Below, piece after piece: positions 44,886 through 54,240 of a stretch of DNA of 64,000 nucleotides. The stretch covers positions 62,001 through 126,000 of the forward strand of contig NZ_PZYZ01000007.1 of NCBI RefSeq assembly GCF_003047295.1. Reading direction: 5' to 3'. The position numbers were made by a program, and so were the translations under genes. The notes beneath the pieces are model-generated. The model searched no databases and was not told the origin of the DNA. It was given only the letters and a program-made list of their open reading frames with translations. The first letter of the stretch is position 1. Every line of letters starts with the position of its first letter. Origin of the DNA: Nocardioides sediminis (GTDB lineage: Bacteria; Actinomycetota; Actinomycetes; Propionibacteriales; Nocardioidaceae).

Positions 44886-45900
44886 GGTGATCCTGCGGGC
44901 GGAGGGACTCAAGAAGTACTACCCGATCCGCAGTGGCGTGCTGCGTCGTACGGTCGGGCACGTCAGGGCGGTCGACGGGGTCTCGTTCGAGCTCCGCGCC
45001 GGTGAGACGCTGGGCGTGGTCGGCGAGTCGGGGTGCGGGAAGTCCAGCCTGGGCCGGTTGCTCATGCGCCTCGAGGAGCCGACCGAGGGCGTGCTGCACT
45101 TCGACGGCGTCAACGTCTACGAGCAGAACCGTCGCGACATGCGCCGGATCCGCCGCGACATCCAGATCGTCTTCCAGGACCCCTACACCTCGCTCAACCC
45201 GCGCAAGACGGTCGCCGACATCATCGGCGAGCCGTTCGAGATCCATCCCGACGCCGTGCCCAAGGGCGGGCGGAGCGCACGGGTCCGGGAGCTGATGGAG
45301 ATGGTCGGGCTCAGCCCCGAGCACGTGAACCGCTACCCCCACCAGTTCTCCGGCGGCCAGCGCCAGCGCATCGGCATCGCCCGGGGCATCGCGCTGAACC
45401 CCAAGGTCCTGGTGTGCGACGAGCCGGTCTCGGCGCTCGACGTCTCGGTCCAGGCGCAGGTCATCAACGTGATGGACAAGCTTCAGGACGAGCTGGGCCT
45501 CGCCTACGTCTTCATCGCCCACGACCTGTCGGTGGTGCGGCACATCTCCGACCGCGTCGCGGTGATGTACCTCGGCAAGATCGTGGAGGTCGGCACCGAC
45601 GAGGAGATCTACGAGCGGCCGACCCACCCCTACACGCAGGCGCTGCTCTCGGCAGTCCCGGTGCCGGACCCGAGCCTGCGCGGCAGCCGCGGCCAGATCA
45701 AGCTCGAGGGGGACGTACCTTCGCCGGCCGACCCGCCGCCCGGCTGCAACTTCCACACCCGGTGCTGGCTGGCCCAGTCGATCTGCTCCAGGGACGAGCC
45801 CGAGCTCATCGAGCGGCCGGACCTCAGCGGCACCCACCCGTCGGCCTGCCACTTCGTGGAGGAGTCGATGATGACCTCGACCCGCACGCACACCGAATAA
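44878..45900 (+). CDS. peptide ABC transporter ATPase, DppF/OppF type (transporter 2)
   Basis: A 340-residue ATPase of ordinary length. Walker [11 protein letters not shown]-loop [13 protein letters not shown], signature FSGGQRQR, Walker [13 protein letters not shown]-loop FIAHDLS, and C-terminal PPGCNFHTRCWLAQSIC. It lacks the long extensions of its transporter 1 counterpart. Last gene of the second transporter operon; rarA follows after 57 bases from its own promoter. Confidence 0.94.
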   Translation: MSEVILRAEGLKKYYPIRSGVLRRTVGHVRAVDGVSFELRAGETLGVVGESGCGKSSLGRLLMRLEEPTEGVLHFDGVNVYEQNRRDMRRIRRDIQIVFQDPYTSLNPRKTVADIIGEPFEIHPDAVPKGGRSARVRELMEMVGLSPEHVNRYPHQFSGGQRQRIGIARGIALNPKVLVCDEPVSALDVSVQAQVINVMDKLQDELGLAYVFIAHDLSVVRHISDRVAVMYLGKIVEVGTDEEIYERPTHPYTQALLSAVPVPDPSLRGSRGQIKLEGDVPSPADPPPGCNFHTRCWLAQSICSRDEPELIERPDLSGTHPSACHFVEESMMTSTRTHTE

Positions 45901-45944
45901 TGGCAGCCGCGGGAGGGGACGCCGGACGGCGCTCGGGGACGGAT

Positions 45945-45950
45945 TAGTGT
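45945..45950 (+). promoter_or_regulatory. -10 TAGTGT of rarA (leaderless)
   Basis: TAGTGT seven bases before the rarA GTG at 45958. Confidence 0.5.
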
Positions 45951-45957
45951 CTCGGGG

Positions 45958-47304
45958 GTGGAGGGACTCTTCGACGTACCCGGTGCCGGCGGCCCCGCCC
46001 CGGGCACGGGTTCGCTCTCGGCGAACACGCACGCCTCCGCACCGCTGGCGGTGCGGATGCGCCCGCGCACCCTGGACGAGCTGGTCGGCCAGTCGCAGCT
46101 GCGAGCGCCCGGCTCGCCGCTGCGGCAGCTGATCGAGGGCGACAGGTCGATGTCGCTGCTGCTCTGGGGCCCGCCCGGCACCGGGAAGACCACGATCGCC
46201 TCGATCGTCAGCCAGCAGACGCAGCGTCGCTTCGTCGAGGTCTCGGCGGTCGCGGCCGGGGTCAAGGAGGTGCGGGCGGCCATCGACGCGGCGCGCTCCG
46301 AGCTGGCTCGGGGCGGCCAGGAGACGGTGCTGTTCGTCGACGAGGTGCACCGCTTCACCAAGGCCCAGCAGGACGCGCTGCTCCCCGGGGTGGAGAACCG
46401 GTGGGTCACGCTCGTGGCGGCCACCACGGAGAACCCCTTCTTCTCCGTCATCTCACCGCTGCTCTCGCGCAGCCTGCTGCTGCGCCTCGAGTCCCTCACC
46501 GACGACGACATCGTGGCCGTCGTCGACCACGCCCTGGCGGACGAGCGCGGGCTGGACGGCGCCTACACGCTCGACGACGACGCCCGGGACCACCTCGTGC
46601 GGCTCGCCGGCGGTGACGCGCGCCGCGTGCTGACCTACCTCGAGGCGGCCGCCGGCGCCGCGGCGGGGACGCACATCGACCTGCCGACCGCCGAGACCGC
46701 GGTCGACCAGGCCGCGGTGCGCTACGACCGGCAGGGCGACCAGCACTACGACGTCATCAGTGCCTTCATCAAGTCGATCCGGGGCTCCGACGCGGACGCC
46801 GCCCTGCACTACCTCGCCCGGATGATGGAGGCGGGGGAGGACCCCCGCTTCATCGCCCGACGGCTCGTCATCTCGGCCAGCGAGGACATCGGCCTGGCCG
46901 ACCCCACGGCGCTGACCACCGCCGTCGCCGCCGCCCAGGCCGTGCAGCTCATCGGCATGCCGGAGGCGCGGCTCAACCTCGCGCAGGCCACGATCGCGCT
47001 CGCCGTGGCGCCCAAGTCCAACGCGGTCACCGTGGCGGTGGACGCGGCGAGCGCCGACGTACGGGCGGGGAAGATCGGCCAGGTCCCGCCGCACCTGAGG
47101 GACGCGCACTACTCCGGGGCCAAGAAGATCGGCCACGGCTCGACGTACGTCTATCCCCACGACGAGCCCTTCGGCCTCGCGGAGCAGCAGTACGCCCCGG
47201 ACGTCGTCCAGGACGCCCGCTACTACCGCCCCACCGCGCTGGGCGCGGAGGCCGCGGTCAAGGAGCGGTGGGAGCGCATCCGGCGGCTCGTGCGCGGACG
47301 ATAG
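45958..47304 (+). CDS. rarA: replication-associated recombination protein A (AAA+ ATPase)
   Basis: A 448-residue clamp-loader-like ATPase (RarA/MgsA/WRNIP1). Walker [10 protein letters not shown] (71-79), Walker [11 protein letters not shown], sensor 1 [10 protein letters not shown], and a C-terminal tetramerisation domain ending with [20 protein letters not shown]. It acts at stalled forks and DNA ends with SSB. Start GTG, read from a leaderless promoter. Its TAG stop forms the first half of the next gene's -10 element. Confidence 0.96.
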   Translation: MEGLFDVPGAGGPAPGTGSLSANTHASAPLAVRMRPRTLDELVGQSQLRAPGSPLRQLIEGDRSMSLLLWGPPGTGKTTIASIVSQQTQRRFVEVSAVAAGVKEVRAAIDAARSELARGGQETVLFVDEVHRFTKAQQDALLPGVENRWVTLVAATTENPFFSVISPLLSRSLLLRLESLTDDDIVAVVDHALADERGLDGAYTLDDDARDHLVRLAGGDARRVLTYLEAAAGAAAGTHIDLPTAETAVDQAAVRYDRQGDQHYDVISAFIKSIRGSDADAALHYLARMMEAGEDPRFIARRLVISASEDIGLADPTALTTAVAAAQAVQLIGMPEARLNLAQATIALAVAPKSNAVTVAVDAASADVRAGKIGQVPPHLRDAHYSGAKKIGHGSTYVYPHDEPFGLAEQQYAPDVVQDARYYRPTALGAEAAVKERWERIRRLVRGR

Positions 47305-47307
47305 GGT
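47302..47307 (+). promoter_or_regulatory. -10 TAGGGT overlapping the rarA stop codon
   Basis: The rarA stop TAG continues as TAGGGT, six bases before GTG 47314. Confidence 0.5.
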
Positions 47308-47313
47308 CGGCGG

Positions 47314-47841
47314 GTGAGCTCCGAGCAGATCTGGCTGGCAGCAGGAGGCGCCGTGGCGCTGCTCCTGCTCCTCACCGTGCTCGTCCTCGCCACCGTCGTA
47401 CGCCGCTCGTCGCGCTCCCGGGCCGACCTGGCCGAGCGGGTGGCCGCTCTCGAGGCCACGGTCGGTGCCCTGCAGGCGGCCCGCGTGCCGGAGCCCCGCG
47501 ACGAGCCGGCGTCGTACGTCATCACCGCCGTCGCGGACGACGGGCCGGGGGAGCCCGAGACGTCCCGCGTCGTGGAGGGCCGCATCGACGGCGCGCTGTT
47601 CGCGGACATCGTGGCCCGGGAGAGCGTCATCAAGGCGGCGGGCCTGGCCCACGGCCTGCGCCGGGCGCTGGCCCCCGAGGCTCGCAACCGCATCCGGTTC
47701 GAGGTGCGTCAGGAGACCAGGCGCTCGCGCAAGCAGCGCCGCGCCGACCTCAAGGCGGCGCTGCGCGACATGCAGGCCCGCGAGCGGGCCCGGACGCAGG
47801 CACAGACGGCCGAACGGGGCGACGAGGGGGACGCTGCCTGA
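47314..47841 (+). CDS. one-span protein of unknown function with basic C-terminal helix
   Basis: A 175-residue protein not assigned to a family. One N-terminal membrane span (about 6-28), a heptad-like stretch (RADLAERVAALEATVGAL), a short beta segment (SYVITAVADDG), and a conserved-looking domain (SVIKAAGLAHGLRRALAPEA followed by RNRIRFEVRQETRRSRKQRR). It occupies the place where many actinobacteria carry a DUF948 gene, and may serve the same unknown role. Its stop overlaps the DUF6167 ATG by one base. Confidence 0.72.
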   Translation: MSSEQIWLAAGGAVALLLLLTVLVLATVVRRSSRSRADLAERVAALEATVGALQAARVPEPRDEPASYVITAVADDGPGEPETSRVVEGRIDGALFADIVARESVIKAAGLAHGLRRALAPEARNRIRFEVRQETRRSRKQRRADLKAALRDMQARERARTQAQTAERGDEGDAA

Positions 47842-48143
47842 TGGCCAGGACGTTCTGGTTCGTCGCCGGAGCGGGAGCAGGTGCCTACGCCCTGACCCGC
47901 GCCCGCAGGGCGGCCGAGTCCCTCACCGCCGACGGGCTCCGCGACCGGCTCAACGGCCTCGCCGTCGGCGCGCGGATGTTCCGCGACGAGGTCGCCGCCG
48001 GGCAGGCCGAGAAGGAGACCGAGCTCCGCCAGCGCCTCGGCCTGGTGCCCCACGGCCTGCCCGAGCTGGCCGGCCCCGCACCCACACCGACCACCGGCCC
48101 CCGGGCCGACACCCCCCTGAACGACCCAGAGGAACCCAGCTGA
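47841..48143 (+). CDS. DUF6167-family small protein
   Basis: A 100-residue protein beginning MARTFWFVAGAGAGAYALTR, a single weak membrane segment, then a helical region (RLNGLAVGARMFRDEVAAGQ) and a Pro/Thr-rich tail. It resembles the DUF6167 family found just before alaS in actinobacteria; function unknown. ATG overlaps the previous stop (TGATG), and its own stop overlaps the alaS ATG in the same way, so it is made from the alaS mRNA. Confidence 0.8.
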   Translation: MARTFWFVAGAGAGAYALTRARRAAESLTADGLRDRLNGLAVGARMFRDEVAAGQAEKETELRQRLGLVPHGLPELAGPAPTPTTGPRADTPLNDPEEPS

Positions 48144-50842
48144 TGGACACGTCCCAGATCCGCCGCCGCTTCGTCTCGCACTTCGAGGCCGCCGGTCACA
48201 CCGCGGTGCCGTCGGCGAGCCTGCTGGCCGACGACCCCAACCTGCTCTTCGTGCCCGCCGGCATGGTGCCGTTCAAGCCCTACTTCCTCGGCCAGGAGAC
48301 GCCGCCCTACCGCCGGGCGACCAGCGTCCAGAAGTGCGTGCGCACCCCCGACATCGAGGACGTCGGCAAGACCACGCGCCACGGCACCTTCTTCGAGATG
48401 TGCGGCAACTTCTCCTTCGGCGACTACTTCAAGGAGGGCGCCATCGAGCTGGCGTGGGACCTGGTGACCAAGTCCCACGCCGACGGTGGGTTCGGGCTGG
48501 AGGAGGACCGGCTGTGGCCGAGCATCCTGCAGGGTGACGACGAGGCCCTCGCGCTGTGGATGAAGGTCACCGGCCTCCCCTCCGAGCGCATCGTCAAGCT
48601 CGGCCCGCGGGAGAACTACTGGTCGATGGGCGTCCCCGGCCCCGGCGGCCCGTGCTCGGAGATCCTCTACGACCGCGGTGAGAAGTACGGTCCCGACGGC
48701 GAGTTCGCGACCACCACCCGGCTGTCGATGCCGGAGAAGCTCGAGGACCGCTACCTCGAGATCTGGAACCTCGTCTTCATGCAGGACGAGCTCTCGGCGG
48801 TCCGGTCCAAGGAGGACTTCGACATCGTCGGCTCGCTGCCGAAGAAGAACATCGACACCGGCATGGGCCTCGAGCGCGTCGCGTACCTCCTGCAGGACAA
48901 GGAGAACATGTACGAGATCGACGTCATGTTCCCCGTCATCGAGCGCGCCATGGAGCTCAGCGGCAAGCGCTACGGCGCCGACCACGAGGACGACGTCCGG
49001 TTCCGGGTCGTCGCCGACCACGTCCGCTCCTCGATGATGCTCATCGGCGACGGGGTGACGCCGGGCAACGAGGGCCGTGGCTACGTACTGCGTCGCCTGC
49101 TGCGTCGCGCCGTGCGCTCCATGCGCCTGCTGGGGTACGACGACCCGGCACTGCCCGAGCTGATGCCGGTCAGCCGCGACAAGATGGCCGAGACCTACAC
49201 CGACCTCACCCGTGACTGGGAGCGCATCGCCCGGGTGGCGTACGGCGAGGAGGAGACGTTCCGCAAGACGCTCCAGGCCGGCACCCAGATCTTCGACCTC
49301 GCGGCGACCGAGGTGAAGAAGACCGGTGGCACGAGCCTCTCCGGAGAGCGGGCCTTCTCACTCCACGACACCTACGGCTTCCCGATCGACCTGACCCTGG
49401 AGATGGCCGCCGAGCAGGGCCTCACGGTCGACGAGGTGGGCTTCCGTGGCCTCATGGCCGAGCAGCGCGAGCGGGCCAAGGCCGACGCGCGCGCCAAGAA
49501 GGGCGCCCACACCGACACCGCCGTCTACCGGGGCATCCTGGACGCGCACGGTCCCACCGACTGGCTGGCCTACGAGACCCTCGAGACCGAGTCGCGGGCC
49601 CTGGCCCTGCTCAGCGGTGCCGCCGCCGTGCCGTCCCTCGCCGAGGGCCAGGTCGGCGAGCTCGTGCTCGACCGCACCCCGTTCTACGCCGAGTCCGGCG
49701 GACAGGTCGCGGACGCGGGCACCATCGACTTCGAGGGTGGCCGGCTCGAGGTGCTCGACGTCCAGCGGCCGGTGCGTGGCCTGGTGGTCCACCAGGTGCG
49801 CGTCGTGGAGGGCGAGCTCGGCCCCGACGCGCTGCTGCACGCGCGGGTCGACCCCGAGTGGCGCACCGGTGCCCGGCAGGCGCACTCGGGCACCCACGTC
49901 GTGCACGCGGCCCTGCGCGAGGTGCTCGGCCCCACCGCCCTGCAGTCCGGCTCCTACAACCGGCCCGGCTACCTCCGCCTCGACTTCGGCTGGACGCAGG
50001 CGCTGAGCCCCGCACAGGTCCGTGACATCGAGCAGGTCTCCCAGCAGGCGCTGCGTGCCGACCTCCCCGTCGGCTGGCAGTACATGACCCTCGAGGAGGC
50101 CAAGGAGTGGGGCGCGATCGCGCTCTTCGGCGAGACCTACGACAACACCAAGGTGCGGGTCGTCGAGATCGGCGGGCCGTGGTCCCGCGAGCTGTGCGGC
50201 GGCACCCACGTCGAGCACGCCTCGCAGATCGGCACCGTCGTGGTGACCGGCGAGGCGAGCGTCGGGTCCGGAAACCGCCGGATCGAGGCCCTCACGGGCG
50301 TGGAGGGCTTCGCCTACCTCGCTCGCGAGCGCGACGTCGTGGCCCAGCTCACCGGCCTGCTCAAGACGCAGCCCGACGATCTCGTCGGCCGGGTGCAGGA
50401 CCTCACCGAGCGGCTGCGCACGGCCGAGAAGGAGCTCGAGCGCGTGCGCACCTCCCAGCTCCTCGCCGGTGGCGGACAGCTGGCGGCGCAGGCCGTCGAC
50501 GTCGCCGGCCTGGCGGTCGTCGTGCACCGTGCCGAGGGCATCGGTGGCGGCGACGTGCGCACCCTGGCCCTCGACGTGCGCAGCAGGCTCGACCGCGCGG
50601 GCGCCGTGGTGGTCGCGGGCGTGCAGGACGGCAAGGTGGCCCTCGTCGCCGCCGTCAACGACGCCGGCCGCGAGCGCGGGGTGAGCGCCAACGACCTGGT
50701 CCGGACGGTCGGCGAGCTGATCGGCGGGCGTGGTGGCGGCAAGGCTGACGTCGCCCAGGGCGGCGGCTCCGACGCCACCCGGTTGGACGAGGCCCTCGCG
50801 CTGGTCCCGGGCGAGGTCGCCCGGATGGCCGGCCAGGGCTGA
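48143..50842 (+). CDS. alaS: alanine--tRNA ligase
   Basis: An 899-residue synthetase with all domains: class II core (RRRFVSHFEAAGHTAVPSAS; motif 2-like RTPDIEDVGKTTRHGTFFEM; motif 3 DGVTPGNEGRGYVLRRLLRR), editing domain with the zinc site HSGTHVVH and CGGTHVEHA, and a C-terminal oligomerisation domain (QAVDVAGLAVVVHRAEGIGG). It charges tRNA-Ala and clears Ser/Gly mischarging. ATG shares a base with the previous stop. ruvX follows after 15 bases. Confidence 0.98.
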   Translation: MDTSQIRRRFVSHFEAAGHTAVPSASLLADDPNLLFVPAGMVPFKPYFLGQETPPYRRATSVQKCVRTPDIEDVGKTTRHGTFFEMCGNFSFGDYFKEGAIELAWDLVTKSHADGGFGLEEDRLWPSILQGDDEALALWMKVTGLPSERIVKLGPRENYWSMGVPGPGGPCSEILYDRGEKYGPDGEFATTTRLSMPEKLEDRYLEIWNLVFMQDELSAVRSKEDFDIVGSLPKKNIDTGMGLERVAYLLQDKENMYEIDVMFPVIERAMELSGKRYGADHEDDVRFRVVADHVRSSMMLIGDGVTPGNEGRGYVLRRLLRRAVRSMRLLGYDDPALPELMPVSRDKMAETYTDLTRDWERIARVAYGEEETFRKTLQAGTQIFDLAATEVKKTGGTSLSGERAFSLHDTYGFPIDLTLEMAAEQGLTVDEVGFRGLMAEQRERAKADARAKKGAHTDTAVYRGILDAHGPTDWLAYETLETESRALALLSGAAAVPSLAEGQVGELVLDRTPFYAESGGQVADAGTIDFEGGRLEVLDVQRPVRGLVVHQVRVVEGELGPDALLHARVDPEWRTGARQAHSGTHVVHAALREVLGPTALQSGSYNRPGYLRLDFGWTQALSPAQVRDIEQVSQQALRADLPVGWQYMTLEEAKEWGAIALFGETYDNTKVRVVEIGGPWSRELCGGTHVEHASQIGTVVVTGEASVGSGNRRIEALTGVEGFAYLARERDVVAQLTGLLKTQPDDLVGRVQDLTERLRTAEKELERVRTSQLLAGGGQLAAQAVDVAGLAVVVHRAEGIGGGDVRTLALDVRSRLDRAGAVVVAGVQDGKVALVAAVNDAGRERGVSANDLVRTVGELIGGRGGGKADVAQGGGSDATRLDEALALVPGEVARMAGQG

Positions 50843-50857
50843 GCCCGGGGAAGACGG

Positions 50858-51319
50858 ATGCGAAGCGGCGTGAGGATCGGCATCGACCCCGGCGACGCCC
50901 GGATCGGCGTCGCGCGCAGCGACCCGTCGGGGTTCCTGGCCACGCCCGTGGAGACGGTCCGCCGCGGGCGCGGCGACCTGTCCCGGCTGCGCCGAATCGT
51001 CGCCGAGGAGGAGGCCGTCGAGGTGGTCGTCGGGCTGCCCCGCTCCCTCTCCGGCGGCGAGGGCCCGGCGGCGGCCAAGGTGCGCGACTTCGCGGCCACC
51101 CTGGCGCGTCAGATTGATCCTGTGCCGGTGAGGCTGTGTGATGAGCGCTTGACCACGGTGTCCGCGGAGTCCCTGCTCCGCGACCGGGGTCGCAAGGGAG
51201 CGGCACGGCGTGCCGTGGTCGACCAGGCGGCTGCCGTCCTGATCCTCCAAAACGCGTTGGACACCGAGCGCGCCAGTGGGAAAGCGCCAGGAGAGATCGT
51301 CGAGGTCAGCGATGAGTGA
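50858..51319 (+). CDS. ruvX: putative Holliday-junction resolvase-like RNase H-fold protein (YqgF)
   Basis: A 153-residue RNase H-fold protein. GIDPGDARIGVARSD supplies the first catalytic Asp, GLPRSLSG is the family's middle motif, CDERLTT the Glu-containing strand, and VDQAAAVLILQ the last Asp. YqgF proteins process rRNA ends and can act on DNA junctions. The ATG follows GGGGAAGACGG. The stop lies eight bases inside mltG. alaS-ruvX-mltG-aroE is a conserved actinobacterial string. Confidence 0.95.
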   Translation: MRSGVRIGIDPGDARIGVARSDPSGFLATPVETVRRGRGDLSRLRRIVAEEEAVEVVVGLPRSLSGGEGPAAAKVRDFAATLARQIDPVPVRLCDERLTTVSAESLLRDRGRKGAARRAVVDQAAAVLILQNALDTERASGKAPGEIVEVSDE

Positions 51320-52496
51320 CGAGCACCAGCACACCACCGACGAGGTGGTCGAGCGCGACGACGCGTTCGACCGGTCGTCGGACGAGGACACCTACTACGA
51401 GGGCGGCCGGCGTCGCAAGAAGCGCGGCGTCTCCGGTTGCCTCGCCGTCCTGGTCGCGGTCGCGGTGCTCGTCGGCGGCTTCTACCTCGCCGTCACCCGC
51501 GGCGTCGACTGGGTGTCCGACCAGTTCTCCAGCGCCGAGGACTACCCCGGTCCCGGCCGCGGGTCGGTGACCTTCGAGGTCCAGGAGGGCGACACCACCG
51601 CCGAGATGGGCCGCAACCTCAAGGCCGATGGCGTCGTCGCCTCGGTGCAGTCCTTCCTCGACGCCGCCGCCGCGGAGCCCGACGCCGCCGGCATCCAGGT
51701 CGGGTTCTACGGGATGAAGAAGGAGATGGCGGCCGAGGACGCCCTCGAGGTGCTGCTCGACCCCGCCAACCAGGTGAAGGCCACCGTCACCGTGCCCGAG
51801 GGCATGCGGGTCGAGGACGTCGTCGAGCTGCTGGGCCAGGAGACGGACTTCGGCGCAGCCAAGTGGCGCCGGGCGCTGACGCAGGACATCGGGCTGCCCG
51901 ACTACGCCGAGGGCAACCCGGAGGGCTACCTGTTCCCCGCGACGTACGAGATCGGTCCGAAGGACAAGCCCAAGGACGTCCTGACTGCCATGGTCGACCG
52001 GTGGCGCCAGGCGGCGGAGGACGCGGGCCTCGAGGAGGCGGCCGCCGAGCTGGGCAAGACCCCGGCCGAGCTGATGATCATCGCGTCGCTCATCGAGGCC
52101 GAGGGCCGGGGCGACGACATGCCGAAGATCTCCCGGGTCATCTTCAACCGCCTCGACGGTCCTGGGGACAAGGGCGGCACCAATGGGCTCCTCCAGATCG
52201 ACGCCAGCGTCAACTACGGGCTCGACCAGGAGCTCGGGGTCGCGCTGACCACCGAGCAGCTGCAGCAGGACACGCCGTACAACACCTACACCCGTCCGGG
52301 GCTCCCGCCGACGCCGATCGAGGCCCCGGGTGACGCGGCCATCGCGGCGGCGGCCAACCCGGAGGAGGGGGACTGGTACTACTACGTGACGGTCAACCTC
52401 AAGACGGGTGAGACCAAGTTCGCGGAGACCTACGACGAGTTCCTCACCTACAAGGACGAGTTCACCGAGTACTGCACCACCTCCGACGCCTGCTGA
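51312..52496 (+). CDS. mltG: endolytic murein transglycosylase MltG
   Basis: A 394-residue YceG-like protein. An acidic cytosolic N-terminus (1-35) and basic patch precede one membrane span (about 41-62), then a LysM-like domain (FEVQEGDTTAEMGRNLKADG) and the catalytic domain with IASLIEAEGRGDDMPKISRV (catalytic Glu). It cuts nascent peptidoglycan strands near the membrane and so limits glycan length. It overlaps ruvX by eight bases and is followed 10 bases later by aroE. Confidence 0.95.
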   Translation: MSDEHQHTTDEVVERDDAFDRSSDEDTYYEGGRRRKKRGVSGCLAVLVAVAVLVGGFYLAVTRGVDWVSDQFSSAEDYPGPGRGSVTFEVQEGDTTAEMGRNLKADGVVASVQSFLDAAAAEPDAAGIQVGFYGMKKEMAAEDALEVLLDPANQVKATVTVPEGMRVEDVVELLGQETDFGAAKWRRALTQDIGLPDYAEGNPEGYLFPATYEIGPKDKPKDVLTAMVDRWRQAAEDAGLEEAAAELGKTPAELMIIASLIEAEGRGDDMPKISRVIFNRLDGPGDKGGTNGLLQIDASVNYGLDQELGVALTTEQLQQDTPYNTYTRPGLPPTPIEAPGDAAIAAAANPEEGDWYYYVTVNLKTGETKFAETYDEFLTYKDEFTEYCTTSDAC

Positions 52497-52506
52497 TGGC
52501 CTGGTG

Positions 52507-53370
52507 ATGGCGCAGCAGGACCCGACGGCCCGGCTCGAGCGCGGCGCGCGGCGCTGCGGCGTGCTGGGCGACCCGGTCGCGCACTCGCTGTCGCCGACCC
52601 TCCACCGCGCCGGGTACGCCGCGCTCGGGCTCGACTGGGTGTACGACGCGCACCGTGTCGGGCCGGGCGGGCTCGCGGACTTCGTCGGCGGGCTGGGTGC
52701 GGAGTGGCGCGGGCTGTCGCTCACCATGCCGCTCAAGCGGGAGGCCGTGGGGCTGGTCGACGAGCTGAGCGAACGCGCCCGGCTGGCGGGCGCGGCCAAC
52801 ACGATCGTGCTCGACGATGGTCGGCTGGTGGGGGACAACACCGACGTCCCCGGGGCGATCGCCGCCGTCCGGGAACGCACCGGCGCGCACCTCACCAGCG
52901 CGGCCATCCTCGGCGGGGGCGCCACCGCCACCTCCGTCGGCCTCGCGCTGGCGGACCTGGGGGTGCGGTCGTTGAGCCTGCTGGTGCGCGACTCGGCCCG
53001 GGCCGCCGAGACCCGGGAGGCCCTGGCCGGGCACCCTGGCAGGCCCGACGTGGTCGTGGGCCGGCTCGACGACCCGTCCCCGCTCGACGTCGACCTGGTG
53101 GCCTCGACCATCCCGGCCGACGCCCAGGACCGGCTGCTCGTGGAGCGCTGCCGCCGGGCCGGCGTCGTCTTCGAGGTGCTCTACCACCCGTGGCCGACCC
53201 CGCTGGCCGCCTCGGTCGGCGACCGCGTGCTGGTGAGCGGGCTCGACCTGCTCGTCCACCAGGCCGCGATCCAGTTCGAGCTCTTCACCCGGCAGCCCGT
53301 CGCGGTCGCGGTGCTGCGTGCGGCGGGGGAGCAGGCACTGGCGGAGCGTGCGCGGGGCGTAGCCCCGTGA
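52507..53370 (+). CDS. aroE: shikimate dehydrogenase
   Basis: A 287-residue enzyme. Substrate-binding N-terminus: GDPVAHSLSPTLHRAGYAAL, LTMPLKREA (catalytic Lys) and GDNTDVPGA (catalytic Asp). The Rossmann part has LGGGATATSVGLAL (about 137-150) for NADP+. It reduces 3-dehydroshikimate to shikimate. GTG 52504 is an alternative start one codon upstream. GTGA overlap with the prepilin-peptidase gene. Confidence 0.94.
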   Translation: MAQQDPTARLERGARRCGVLGDPVAHSLSPTLHRAGYAALGLDWVYDAHRVGPGGLADFVGGLGAEWRGLSLTMPLKREAVGLVDELSERARLAGAANTIVLDDGRLVGDNTDVPGAIAAVRERTGAHLTSAAILGGGATATSVGLALADLGVRSLSLLVRDSARAAETREALAGHPGRPDVVVGRLDDPSPLDVDLVASTIPADAQDRLLVERCRRAGVVFEVLYHPWPTPLAASVGDRVLVSGLDLLVHQAAIQFELFTRQPVAVAVLRAAGEQALAERARGVAP

Positions 53371-54158
53371 GCGACGCGGTGCTCGCCGGACTCGTCGTCG
53401 GGGTGCTCTGCGGCATGCTCGGCCTGCTGGTGCCCCGTCTCGTGGCCGCGGTGCCCGAGCCGGCGCCGCGGGAGCCGGCGGCGGACGAACCAGCAGCGCC
53501 GGACGCCGGGCCGGAGGGCTCGGTGCCGGAGACCTCGACGCCGGGGATCTCGGTGCGGGAGGAGGTCAAGCCGCTCTACGCCGACCTCGCGGCCCGACCG
53601 CACCTGGCAGTCCGGTCAGCGCTGGCGTCGTTCCTGGCCGGAGCGCTCCTCGGCGCCGCGACCGGCTGGGACTGGCCTCTGGTCTGGCTGGTGCCGCTGG
53701 TGCCCGTCGCGGTCGCGCTGTCCTTCGTCGACTGGCACACCCGCCTGCTGCCGCGACTGGTGGTGCTGCCGGCCACGCTGGCCACCGCCGTCGCGATGGT
53801 CGCCGTCGGGCTGGCGGCCGGCGAGCGCGATGCCCTGGTGCGTGCCCTGGTCGCGATGGTCGCCGTCCGGTCCTTCTTCTGGGTGCTGTGGTTCGTCCGC
53901 TCGGCCGGCATGGGGTTCGGCGACGTGCGCCTCGCCGCGCTCGTCGGCCTCGTTCTCGGCTGGGTCGGCTGGGGCACGGTGGCGGTGGGCGTGTGGATCG
54001 GCTTCGTGGCCTTCGCCGTGCCGGGGGTGCTGCTCGCCGTCGTACGCCGGGACCGGGCGCTGCTGCGCCAGGCGTTCCCGTTCGGCCCGTTCATGGCCGC
54101 CGGTGCCCTGGTCGGGCTGGTGTGGGGGCCCGCGCTGGCCGGGACCCTTTGGGGCTGA
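53367..54158 (+). CDS. A24-family prepilin peptidase
   Basis: A 263-residue membrane protease. Catalytic Asp122 is in SFVDWHTRLLP and the second Asp186 in the GMGFGDVRLA (GxGD) motif. Instead of the N-terminal methyltransferase domain of classical PilD there is one span and a long acidic Pro/Glu-rich cytosolic segment (about 31-68). It processes type IV-like or Tad prepilins at the membrane. No pilin gene is in the window. GTG sits in the aroE stop. This gene commonly separates aroE and aroC in actinobacteria. Confidence 0.9.
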   Translation: MSDAVLAGLVVGVLCGMLGLLVPRLVAAVPEPAPREPAADEPAAPDAGPEGSVPETSTPGISVREEVKPLYADLAARPHLAVRSALASFLAGALLGAATGWDWPLVWLVPLVPVAVALSFVDWHTRLLPRLVVLPATLATAVAMVAVGLAAGERDALVRALVAMVAVRSFFWVLWFVRSAGMGFGDVRLAALVGLVLGWVGWGTVAVGVWIGFVAFAVPGVLLAVVRRDRALLRQAFPFGPFMAAGALVGLVWGPALAGTLWG

Positions 54159-54228
54159 GCTCGAGGCCGGCCTCGGACGGTTGATCTCGCCGCCCGAGGA
54201 GGGGCGCGGGCGCCGCCGGGCCGCGTGA

Positions 54229-54234
54229 AAGACT
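54229..54234 (+). promoter_or_regulatory. -10-like AAGACT of aroC (probably leaderless)
   Basis: AAGACT lies six bases before the aroC ATG, matching the leaderless pattern except for A in place of the first T. Confidence 0.35.
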
Positions 54235-54240
54235 GCCGCC

